Shown in pieces: positions 1-8,454 of a stretch of DNA of 8,678 bases; position 1 is the stretch's first letter, and the number at the start of each line of letters is the position of its first letter. The notes beneath the pieces are model-generated. The model was not told where the DNA came from and did no database searches. It worked only from the letters and a program-made list of their open reading frames with translations. The position numbers were made by a program, and so were the translations under genes. The stretch is from CAXTSE01 sp035554115. GTDB taxonomy: Bacteria; Actinomycetota; Actinomycetes; Actinomycetales; Microbacteriaceae. The stretch covers positions 1 through 8,678 of the forward strand of contig DATMIW010000007.1 in NCBI GenBank assembly GCA_035554115.1. The letters are read 5' to 3'.

Positions 1-2690
<2,690 letters not shown>

Positions 2691-2695
2691 AGACA

Positions 2696-2701
2696 CTCCT
2701 T
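2696..2701 (-). promoter_or_regulatory. Shine-Dalgarno site of secA
   Basis: The minus strand reads AAGGAG, then 5 nt, then GTG at 2690. This is the strongest ribosome-binding site in the window and fixes the GTG as the secA start. It lies only 3 nt downstream of the proximal arm of the 11-bp inverted repeat (2705-2715), so RNA pairing of that arm could affect access to it. Confidence 0.8.
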
Positions 2702-2704
2702 GAT

Positions 2705-2787
2705 TTGTCGGGCGCGCAGCGTGCGTGCGCACAGCTGTGCCGCGCCGTTATCTGCGCGTTACAGCCTAGTGTGAGGGCGCCCGACAA
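2705..2787. repeat. 11-bp perfect inverted repeat bounding the secA leader, with a nested palindrome
   Basis: TTGTCGGGCGC at 2705-2715 is the exact reverse complement of GCGCCCGACAA at 2777-2787, with 61 nt between the arms. Inside the loop are a 12-bp perfect palindrome GCACAGCTGTGC (2729-2740) and a 6-bp inverted pair GGCGCG/CGCGCC (2711-2716 and 2741-2746). The arms occupy most of the edges of the hpf-secA intergenic region. No T-run follows the promoter-proximal strand of the stem, so it does not look like an intrinsic terminator. A role as operator or as an mRNA leader structure for secA is inference. Confidence 0.7.
2758..2787 (-). promoter_or_regulatory. Candidate secA promoter
   Basis: On the minus strand TTGTCG (2787-2782, 4 of 6 match to TTGACA) is followed after 18 nt by TGTAAC (2763-2758, 4 of 6 match to TATAAT). 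An overlapping alternative -10 is TAGGCT (2768-2763), which lacks a good -35. The -35 element falls inside the distal arm of the 11-bp inverted repeat. Transcription would begin near 2750, giving a leader of about 60 nt before the GTG. Actinobacterial promoters are poorly conserved, so this is a tentative reading. Confidence 0.35.
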
Positions 2788-2801
2788 CCCCTGAGTATCA
2801 G

Positions 2802-3470
2802 CTATGCGCTGGCGGCTTCCCTCACCAGGGCGTCAGCCGTCTCTTCGAGTCCGATCACGCCGTAGTCCCACCCGGTGCGGCGATAGACCACGCTCGGCCG
2901 GTCAGTCGTCACTTCGATGAACAGGAAGAAGTCGTGGCCGACGAGTTCCATGTGGTCCACTGCGTCCTCTTGCGTCATCCGCGCGGCCGGAAAAACCTTC
3001 TGGCGGATCACAACCGGGCTCCACGCCGCCTCCGCTTCGTCAGAAGCCACGACCGGGATGGATCCGGTGCTCACGGCGTTGATCACCTCGGCGCTCGCGG
3101 GCACCAGGTCGGCGACGCGTCCGTTTGCCGCGGCCTCTCGCATCGATGTCGGGCGATGTTGGCCACGATGGACCTTCTTCCGGTCTTTCGCCTGGCGGAT
3201 CCGCTCGAGGAGCTTGTCGAGCGCAAGGTCGAATGCCGCGTACTTGTCGCCGGCGGAGGCTTCGGCGCGGACTATCGGTCCGGGGCCAATCAGCGTCAGC
3301 TCCACCCGGTCGTCACCGGAGGATCCGTTTGTCTCATGGTGGCGAATGAGTTTGATCTCGAGAGCGAGGGCTCTATCGGCCAGGTGCTCGACCTTTTCAG
3401 CCTTCTCCGTGGCGTAGTCCTCGAAACGGTCGGGGATTCCGACTCCGCGACCGGTGATCGTAATGTCCAT
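2802..3470 (-). CDS. hpf: Long-form ribosome hibernation promoting factor (HPF/RaiA family)
   Basis: Binds the 30S subunit and, in the long-form family, dimerises to pair 70S ribosomes into inactive 100S particles in stationary phase or stress. The 222-residue product has the N-terminal S30AE/sigma-54 modulation domain (about 1-105, beginning MDITITGRGVGIPDRFEDYA and ending in a basic KDRKKVHRGQ stretch). A variable linker (about 106-150) leads to the C-terminal dimerisation domain (about 151-210), with VVIRQKVFPAARMTQEDAV, MELVGHDFFLFIEV and VVYRRTGWDYGVIGLE. Two domains and this length distinguish it from short HPF or YfiA. The ATG at 3470 is preceded by AGGAAAGG with 9-nt spacing. It has its own promoter and structured leader, and sits between comF and secA as in many actinobacteria. 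Confidence 0.97.
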   Translation of the reverse strand: MDITITGRGVGIPDRFEDYATEKAEKVEHLADRALALEIKLIRHHETNGSSGDDRVELTLIGPGPIVRAEASAGDKYAAFDLALDKLLERIRQAKDRKKVHRGQHRPTSMREAAANGRVADLVPASAEVINAVSTGSIPVVASDEAEAAWSPVVIRQKVFPAARMTQEDAVDHMELVGHDFFLFIEVTTDRPSVVYRRTGWDYGVIGLEETADALVREAASA

Positions 3471-3479
3471 GGGGCTCTA

Positions 3480-3487
3480 CCTTTCCT
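3480..3487 (-). promoter_or_regulatory. Shine-Dalgarno site of hpf
   Basis: The minus strand reads AGGAAAGG ending 9 nt before the ATG at 3470. It lies just 3' of the leader stem-loop (3496-3534) and is left single-stranded by that predicted fold. Confidence 0.6.
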
Positions 3488-3495
3488 CGGTGAAT

Positions 3496-3534
3496 CGGCG
3501 TCCCAGCCCTCAGGCTGTCGAGTTTCCGACGCCG
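3496..3534 (-). promoter_or_regulatory. Nested stem-loop in the hpf 5' leader
   Basis: On the minus strand CGGCGTC (3534-3528) pairs perfectly with GACGCCG (3502-3496). Inside it, CAGCC (3517-3513) pairs with GGCTG (3508-3504) around a TGAG tetraloop (3512-3509). The inner and outer stems are separated by 1 nt on one side and 10 nt on the other. With the predicted start near 3536, the outer stem would form almost at the 5' end of the hpf mRNA. No T-run follows, so it is not a typical terminator for comF. It could stabilise the mRNA, regulate translation, or be a regulator's DNA site; the sequence does not say which. Confidence 0.55.
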
Positions 3535-3542
3535 TGAGGCCC

Positions 3543-3571
3543 ACGCTAGTCCTGCCCACCCGGGATGTCAC
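3543..3571 (-). promoter_or_regulatory. Predicted hpf promoter
   Basis: The minus strand carries GTGACA (3571-3566; 5 of 6 to TTGACA), a 17-nt spacer and TAGCGT (3548-3543), a TAnnnT type -10 common in actinobacteria. Transcription would start near 3536, leaving a leader of about 66 nt. It lies in the gap after the comF stop, which argues that hpf is expressed independently of the mtrAB operon. Element match and spacing are good, but no experiment is implied. Confidence 0.5.
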
Positions 3572-3587
3572 GAGAGTTCCCTGACAT
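3565..3587. repeat. Inverted repeat overlapping the hpf -35 region (possible operator)
   Basis: ATGTCA (3565-3570) and TGACAT (3582-3587) form a perfect 6-bp dyad with an 11-nt spacer, about two helical turns end to end. One half-site covers the predicted -35 element of hpf. This geometry is typical of a dimeric regulator site. No regulator can be named from the sequence, and a 6-bp dyad can arise by chance. Confidence 0.35.
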
Positions 3588-3599
3588 GTAGCTCTGAGC

Positions 3600-4298
3600 T
3601 CACGGGAGCGGGCCCGAGCGGCGGGGAGTGGATGCGACGGTCGCCGCCGCCACCACCTCGCCTCCCGCTTCACGCACCACCCGCGCCGCCTCGACGAGTG
3701 TCGCGCCTGTCGTGACGACGTCGTCGATGAGCACAACCCGCCGCCCGGCAACCGGAATGCGGAGCCGGAAGGCGCCCTGGACATTGACTGCCCGCTCGCT
3801 TTGCCCCGCCGACTTCTGCGCGCGGTGCGCGAGCGCCGGGGCGAAAGCCCGACACAAGGGGAAGCCCGCACGGCCCGCGATCACCCGCACCGGCTCGTAC
3901 CCTCGCCGCCGGAATGCGGCGCGGGTTCCGGGGATCGGGACCAGCAGCAGCGGAGCGGCGCCGGCGTCCTCAGTGTCCATTTCTGCTGTATCGCAGGCTG
4001 CAACGAGCGCCGCCGTGAGTGCGGGTGCAAGCCGACCTGCGACATCCGTGCGGTGCGCCTCTTTGAACGCCAGGATCACGCGTGCCGCGACCCCCGAATA
4101 GTCGAGCCCCGAAAACACCGCCACCCCATCGGAAAGCCGACGTCGCACGACCTCGGGTCGGAGCTGCGCGAGGCAGTCGACGCACAGCCCCCGATCGACC
4201 CGGCCGCATCCCGCGCATTCGACGGGCAGAACAAGCGCAAGCGCGTCGCGGAGGGCGTTGCGGACAACACCGAAGACGCGGGATCGATCGGGGAGCAC
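3600..4298 (-). CDS. comF: ComF family phosphoribosyltransferase-like protein
   Basis: ComF-family protein. Relatives (B. subtilis ComFC, Haemophilus ComF/GntX) act in DNA uptake or nutrient use, but the role in non-competent actinobacteria is unclear. The 232-residue product has an N-terminal zinc-ribbon-like cluster with four cysteines (C28, C31, C39, C42 in CAGC and CVDC). A type I phosphoribosyltransferase fold follows, with the family motif VPIPGTRAAFRRRGYEP (about 120-136) and a PRPP-binding loop VVLIDDVVTTGATL (about 188-201). The start is uncertain. The only in-frame start codons before the cysteine cluster are GTG at 4298, chosen because it gives the usual family length, and GTG at 4409. 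The latter would overlap lpqB by 49 nt and add 37 atypical residues, although a G-run lies just upstream. It is probably cotranscribed with lpqB. Confidence 0.9.
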   Translation of the reverse strand: MLPDRSRVFGVVRNALRDALALVLPVECAGCGRVDRGLCVDCLAQLRPEVVRRRLSDGVAVFSGLDYSGVAARVILAFKEAHRTDVAGRLAPALTAALVAACDTAEMDTEDAGAAPLLLVPIPGTRAAFRRRGYEPVRVIAGRAGFPLCRAFAPALAHRAQKSAGQSERAVNVQGAFRLRIPVAGRRVVLIDDVVTTGATLVEAARVVREAGGEVVAAATVASTPRRSGPLP

Positions 4299-4308
4299 TC
4301 GACGAGTG
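4296..4308. repeat. 13-bp palindrome overlapping the proposed comF start
   Basis: CACTCGACGAGTG is a perfect dyad with 6-bp arms around one central base. It covers the GTG (4298-4296) proposed as comF start. In RNA the 1-nt loop would force opening of inner pairs, so any effect would more likely be as a DNA site. It may also be coincidence in G+C-rich sequence. Confidence 0.3.
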
Positions 4309-4360
4309 TCGTCCGTCGGCGCATTGTGTGTACCGGCCCCGGCGAGGGCAGGGGAGAACG

Positions 4361-6064
4361 CTACTGCTGCGTCGCTAGGAAGGAGGCGACAATGCCCGTG
4401 TCTTGCCACGTCGACCCCCCGCTCGGGCGCCGCACCCGTCCTTCTGCATCTCGGACGCGCAGCCCCTGGGCCGTGTTTCCTCCCACCAGCTGCACACCCG
4501 AATCCACCGACCCCAGAGACAGGTGCTCACCGCCGATTTCGTACAGGTCAACTTCGGTGTCGGCTCCCGCTCCGCTGAGCGTGGCCACCTGCGCACCATC
4601 AACCCAGGTGGCATCGATAAGCGGCGACGCCCCGACGGCGAGTGAGATAGCAGGGGCGACGAGCGCACTCGGCGTGCCATTCGAGGCGCGGACGATCCCG
4701 GCCACACGCAATTCTGGTCCTGCGGGTGTCTGCAGGGCCACGAGCAGACGCGCACCGTCGCGCGACACGTCCAGCGACACCAGCTGGGCGCCAGACGGAA
4801 GGCCCGCAATAGGCAGCGCCGTTCCCGTTGGGGAGATCGCGAGCAGCGCATCCGGATGCCCAGCCGGCACCGACCAGGTGAAGCCGTCCGAATCGAGAGA
4901 AGGCGCCACCAACCCTGGCCTGCTGTCCAGAAGCACGGGATCCGCTCCGCCGCGGACGAGAAAGACCCCCGCGGCGCCTCGGGTCGCCCGCACTGCCGCC
5001 GCCTGCCTGTCGCTGGCCAGAGATGCCGCATCGGGCGCGAGAGCATCGGCCGAGGCGCCGATTGCCGCGAGGCGGCTCACTCCGTCGGTCGTTAGTAGAC
5101 CGAACGCGCCCCCTTGCGCACCCACGGGATCAGCTCCGACCTGCGGGTTCTGATCCGGCGGGCTACCAGCCTCCGCCGTGTCGAGCACAAAACCTCCAAC
5201 GCTGACGACGACGGAGACGACATTGCTCAATGACGACAGGCTCGCGCTGAGCTGCGACTGCATCCGAGCCGCGCTGAGCGCACTCTCGCCCTGCACCTCT
5301 GAGCTCAACGGCACGGTCGCACGACCCGAAGAGATCGTCACCCCGCCGCGCGTCAGCTTCGTTCCGGCCGGAAACGCGGACAGCAGGGCGCCCGCATACG
5401 GAGCGGAGGGACCGTTAAGGAGTTCGCTCACGATGCGCGAGGCCACATTGCGCGAGACGAACCAGCGCAGCTCAGGAACAAGGAAGTGGAAGCTCGGGTC
5501 AAAGAAATACAGCTCATAGGCGTCGAAGATCGACCGGAACCGGCTGGGCGGCAAAACCGTGCCGTTGGGTACCGAGGAAATGCGCCACTGCCCCTTGTCG
5601 TTCTGGACGAGAGCGACGCTCCACTGTTCGGAACTCACCGGCAGGACCGTCGAGTATCGCCCATCCGCATCCACGCTCGCCGAAACCGCCACCGCCACCG
5701 AATACGTCGACCCCGTCACCGCCTGCGGAACGATCGTCGACGCACTCACGAGCACTCGCTCGGTCGGCAGCCACTGCGTCGCGAGCTCGTCCGTGAGGTA
5801 CTCGCGGGCAACCGCGTATTGGTTCTGCGGGTCTCGCCCCGCCCGAATGAAGCCCTCGATGATCTCGTCCGGAGTCGCATCCGCAGCGGGCCCGGTTGCC
5901 AGGGTGCCCAGATCGTCTTCGACGACACCCGTATCGATTGTTGTCGTTGTGACCCTGCCCCCGGTCGGGATGCCGGCGCAGCCCGCAAACACAGCGCCCA
6001 CCAGCACCAGGGCTGCGATCGCGGCACCCGGTCGACGGCGAATCCGAGCCACCCTCCCGCGCAT
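4361..6064 (-). CDS. lpqB: LpqB family lipoprotein, partner of the MtrAB two-component system
   Basis: Surface-exposed membrane lipoprotein of the family that interacts with the extracytoplasmic part of MtrB and modulates MtrA signalling in mycobacteria. The 567-residue product starts with a basic n-region and a hydrophobic stretch (about 14-28) ending in the lipobox VFAGC, with Cys29 as the lipidation site. A GerMN-type domain lies at about 195-300 (including FHFLVPELRWFVSR and IVSELLNGPS). A beta-propeller-like LpqB C-terminal domain covers about 320-560 (repeats such as DGARLLVAL). The ATG at 6064 is chosen because it starts just before the signal peptide and overlaps the mtrB stop by one base (TGATG). 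The frame is open 45 codons further upstream inside mtrB, but that extension would bury the signal peptide. A GGAG lies about 11 nt upstream. Confidence 0.95.
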   Translation of the reverse strand: MRGRVARIRRRPGAAIAALVLVGAVFAGCAGIPTGGRVTTTTIDTGVVEDDLGTLATGPAADATPDEIIEGFIRAGRDPQNQYAVAREYLTDELATQWLPTERVLVSASTIVPQAVTGSTYSVAVAVSASVDADGRYSTVLPVSSEQWSVALVQNDKGQWRISSVPNGTVLPPSRFRSIFDAYELYFFDPSFHFLVPELRWFVSRNVASRIVSELLNGPSAPYAGALLSAFPAGTKLTRGGVTISSGRATVPLSSEVQGESALSAARMQSQLSASLSSLSNVVSVVVSVGGFVLDTAEAGSPPDQNPQVGADPVGAQGGAFGLLTTDGVSRLAAIGASADALAPDAASLASDRQAAAVRATRGAAGVFLVRGGADPVLLDSRPGLVAPSLDSDGFTWSVPAGHPDALLAISPTGTALPIAGLPSGAQLVSLDVSRDGARLLVALQTPAGPELRVAGIVRASNGTPSALVAPAISLAVGASPLIDATWVDGAQVATLSGAGADTEVDLYEIGGEHLSLGSVDSGVQLVGGNTAQGLRVRDAEGRVRRPSGGSTWQDTGIVASFLATQQ

Positions 6065-7680
6065 CACGATCCAAACTCCGGAGTCAGTTGATCGAGCTCG
6101 TCGGTGGGAGGCAGTGCAAGAGGTGAGGTGCGAACGGCCTCCCCGGCCTGGCGGGGAAGGGTGAGACGAAAACACGACCCGCGCCCAGGTTCGCTCCACA
6201 CCTCGAGGTCTCCTCCGTGCACCGCTGCGTCTTCCAACGAGATCGCGAGGCCCAGGCCCGTGCCACCTGTTGTCCGCTGACGAGAGGGATCCGCGCGCCA
6301 GAATCTGTCGAAAACCCGGCTCATGTCGTCGGCGGCCAGGCCCACACCGAAATCGCGCACGGCGATTGCGACGGCCTCGGCATTGCTGTCGACATACACA
6401 ACGATGGGCCGCCCCTCCCCATGATCAAGGGCGTTCCCGAGCAAATTCTGCAAGATGCGCCGGATGCGACGCGCATCGACGTCGGCCTCGAAATATCCGC
6501 CGGGCGCCAGCAGGCGAATCTCCGTGTCCTTCTGCGCGGCGAGAGGCTCGACAGCTTCGATCGCATCCTCGACAAGGCGCACCAGGTTGGTCGGCTCCAC
6601 TTCCAGCTCCACCGCGCCCGCGTCGTAACGGCTCATTTCCAGCAGATCGGCGAGAAGCACTTCGAACCTCTGCGTCTGCGTGTGCAGCAGTTCGGCGGTC
6701 CGCTTCGTCGCCGGCGGGAAGCTGTCGCGTTGGTCGTACAACACGTCACCCGCAAGGCGGATTGTCGTGAGCGGTGTGCGCAACTCGTGCGACACATCCG
6801 AGACGAATCGCTGCTGCACCCGTGAAAGATCGGCGAGCTGACGAATCTGGTGCTGCAGGCTCGACGCCATGCGGTTGAACGATCGGGCGAGAGTCGCCAA
6901 TTCGTCGTCACCGCGTTCGGGCAGACGTACCTCGAGCTGACCCGCGGCAAGACGCTCACTTGTTTCGGCAGCGACGCGTACCGGACCGACAACCAACCTG
7001 ACCACCAGGTAGGCGACAGCTCCGATGAGCACGAGCAGTGCGATCCCGCCCAGCACCAGGGTCTGCTGCACAAAGTCGAGGGTCTGCTGCACATCGTCGA
7101 GGCTGTACACGATATACAGCTGGTAGAAGCCCGCGGGGGTACGGAGCAGCGAACCCACGACGATCGCCGGAGCCGTGCGCGCGTCGTCCGCGGCGGATGC
7201 GGGCGCCGAAATCGCCTGCCACGACACTTCAAGTCCCGGCTCGCCCGTGACGACGGTGGCTGTCAACTGCTCGCTCAGCTTCAGCCGAGAAAAGCCGGCA
7301 CTTGCGCGATCGTCCATAAGTGACGGGCCGCCCTGGTCCGGTGCGCGCAGCAGAGCAACGAGGGGTTTCGACGAGACGACGTTGCGGATCGCCGCGATCG
7401 CATCCTCTTGCAGGCCGTCAATGTCTTGGCTCTCGCTGAGCTCCTGTGCGGGCGAGAAGACCTCTTGCGCATTGGCCGTGGCACGCCCCGCTTCGGCCAC
7501 CACCTGATCCCGTCGTTGATCGAAAAGATTGGTGCGGACGCTCGTCGAAATGAACCCCCCGATCACTGTGACTGCAATCGCCGACAGCACCAGGGTTATC
7601 GCCACAATCCGCACCTGGAGCGACCCGCGCCAGAGCGAAAGTGCCCGTGCCAGCCAGGCACGCGAGTGCAGCCGCGGCAT
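6064..7680 (-). CDS. mtrB: MtrB sensor histidine kinase
   Basis: Membrane sensor kinase that phosphorylates MtrA, in a system linked to osmotic response, cell wall homeostasis and division in actinobacteria. The 538-residue product has TM1 (about 22-45), an extracytoplasmic domain (about 46-205) and TM2 (about 208-232). A HAMP domain (about 230-285) precedes a HisKA domain with SHELRTPL and phosphoacceptor His298. The HATPase domain shows the N box LQNLLGNALDH, G1 RDFGVGL, F box VFDRFWRADPSR and G2 GGTGLGLAIS. All catalytic boxes are intact. The ATG at 7680 is taken as start; a TTG at 7686 would add two residues. Neither has a clear Shine-Dalgarno sequence, and the 9-nt gap after mtrA suggests translational coupling. 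The stop overlaps the lpqB start by one base. Confidence 0.96.
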   Translation of the reverse strand: MPRLHSRAWLARALSLWRGSLQVRIVAITLVLSAIAVTVIGGFISTSVRTNLFDQRRDQVVAEAGRATANAQEVFSPAQELSESQDIDGLQEDAIAAIRNVVSSKPLVALLRAPDQGGPSLMDDRASAGFSRLKLSEQLTATVVTGEPGLEVSWQAISAPASAADDARTAPAIVVGSLLRTPAGFYQLYIVYSLDDVQQTLDFVQQTLVLGGIALLVLIGAVAYLVVRLVVGPVRVAAETSERLAAGQLEVRLPERGDDELATLARSFNRMASSLQHQIRQLADLSRVQQRFVSDVSHELRTPLTTIRLAGDVLYDQRDSFPPATKRTAELLHTQTQRFEVLLADLLEMSRYDAGAVELEVEPTNLVRLVEDAIEAVEPLAAQKDTEIRLLAPGGYFEADVDARRIRRILQNLLGNALDHGEGRPIVVYVDSNAEAVAIAVRDFGVGLAADDMSRVFDRFWRADPSRQRTTGGTGLGLAISLEDAAVHGGDLEVWSEPGRGSCFRLTLPRQAGEAVRTSPLALPPTDELDQLTPEFGS

Positions 7681-7689
7681 CGACAAGGC

Positions 7690-8370
7690 CTAGACGACGG
7701 CGCCCGCGCGATACCCGACACCGCGAACGGTCGTCACAATCGCCGGGTTGTCCGGATCGTGTTCGACTTTGGCCCGCAGGCGCTGCACATGGACGTTCAC
7801 GAGGCGCGTATCAGCCTTGTAGTGGTACCCCCACACCTGCTCGAGCAACATTTCGCGCGTGAACACCTGGTGCGGCTTCGCGGCGAGCGCCAACAGAAGC
7901 TGAAACTCGAGGGGAGTCAGGTTGATTCTCTTCCCCGCGCGCCGCACCTCGTGTCCCGTCACATCGATAAGGAGGTCGCCGATGGCCACGGCTTCGCCGG
8001 ACTCGGGGGTTGTCGGTCGCATCCGGGTGCGAATGCGGGCGACCAGCTCCTTCGGATTGAAGGGCTTGACCACATAGTCGTCGGCTCCGCTCTCGAGGCC
8101 GAGTACAACATCCGTCGTCTCGCCTTTTGCGGTCAGCATGATGATCGGAACGCCGCTCTCGGCGCGGATTGTGGCACACACCTGGATGCCGTCGATGCCC
8201 GGCAACATGAGATCGAGCAGGATGAGGTCGGGCTTACCCGAGCGGAACATCTCAATCGCCTCGGCACCGTCAGCTGCGAAGTGCGGCTCGTACCCTTCGG
8301 CACGCAGAACGATCCCGATCATCTCGGCGATAGCCGGGTCGTCATCGACCACCAGAATGCGTGAGTTCAT
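7690..8370 (-). CDS. mtrA: MtrA response regulator (OmpR/PhoB family)
   Basis: DNA-binding response regulator phosphorylated by MtrB; essential or pleiotropic in several actinobacteria. The 226-residue product has a receiver domain (about 1-118) with acidic pocket residues in VVDDDPA (D9-D11), phosphoacceptor Asp53 in LLDLMLPGIDG, Thr80 and Lys102 in VKPFNPKELV. A winged-helix Trans_reg_C domain (about 128-222) follows, with LTPLEFQLLLALA, REMLLEQVWGY, RLVNVHVQRLRAKVE and VRGVGYR. Length equals the usual MtrA. The ATG at 8370 is chosen because MNSRILVVDDDP is the canonical family N-terminus. The frame stays open 21 codons upstream (to 8433), but those residues are not receiver-like. No Shine-Dalgarno sequence is visible. 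It is the first gene of the mtrA-mtrB-lpqB unit. Confidence 0.97.
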   Translation of the reverse strand: MNSRILVVDDDPAIAEMIGIVLRAEGYEPHFAADGAEAIEMFRSGKPDLILLDLMLPGIDGIQVCATIRAESGVPIIMLTAKGETTDVVLGLESGADDYVVKPFNPKELVARIRTRMRPTTPESGEAVAIGDLLIDVTGHEVRRAGKRINLTPLEFQLLLALAAKPHQVFTREMLLEQVWGYHYKADTRLVNVHVQRLRAKVEHDPDNPAIVTTVRGVGYRAGAVV

Positions 8371-8454
8371 CGTGGGCACAACAGTAGCCGACCACCCGAA
8401 CGGTAACATTCTGGGAAGTGCATGTGAAAGCACCCCTCGAAACGGAACGGAACC
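8371..8454. promoter_or_regulatory. Divergent mtrA/aquaporin intergenic region with candidate -10 elements
   Basis: These 84 bp must hold both 5' ends. For mtrA (minus strand) TACTGT (8386-8381) is a TAnnnT-type -10 placed 10 nt before the ATG, which would give a leaderless or nearly leaderless mRNA; no convincing -35 is visible. For the aquaporin (plus strand) TAACAT (8404-8409) is a 4-of-6 match to TATAAT with a weak -35. A GTAAC pentamer (8403-8407) resembles the core reported for some actinobacterial MtrA sites, but only one copy is seen. A short inverted pair GTGC/GCAC surrounds 8418-8433. All assignments here are tentative. Confidence 0.35.

Noticed and set aside
2691..2801. Intrinsic terminator between hpf and secA
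   Set aside because: G+C-rich inverted repeats are present, but none is followed by a T-run on the transcribed strand, and the long loop of the 11-bp repeat is unlike a terminator.
3560..3586. Possible ECF-sigma (SigE/SigH-like) promoter GGGAAC upstream of hpf
   Set aside because: No matching GTT-type -10 appears at the right distance; the sigma-70-like GTGACA-17-TAGCGT pair explains the region better.
3801..5153. 450-codon plus-strand ORF opposite comF and lpqB
   Set aside because: The longest antisense ORF, but it spans the comF-lpqB junction on the other strand, is low-complexity Arg/Pro/Ser/Ala-rich and has no domain or ribosome site. Both genes beneath it are well supported.
6065..6199. 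N-terminal extension of LpqB from the upstream start at 6199
   Set aside because: It would place 45 residues before a classic lipoprotein signal peptide and overlap mtrB by over 130 nt. The ATG at 6064 gives a proper signal peptide and a TGATG coupling.
7408..8364. 318-codon plus-strand ORF opposite mtrB and mtrA
   Set aside because: It covers the 3' half of mtrA and the 5' part of mtrB in antisense. Both sense genes have complete family motifs, and the ORF resembles nothing recognisable.
8371..8433. N-terminal extension of MtrA from 8433
   Set aside because: The extra 21 residues do not resemble a receiver domain, would fill most of the divergent promoter region, and would make MtrA longer than the family norm.
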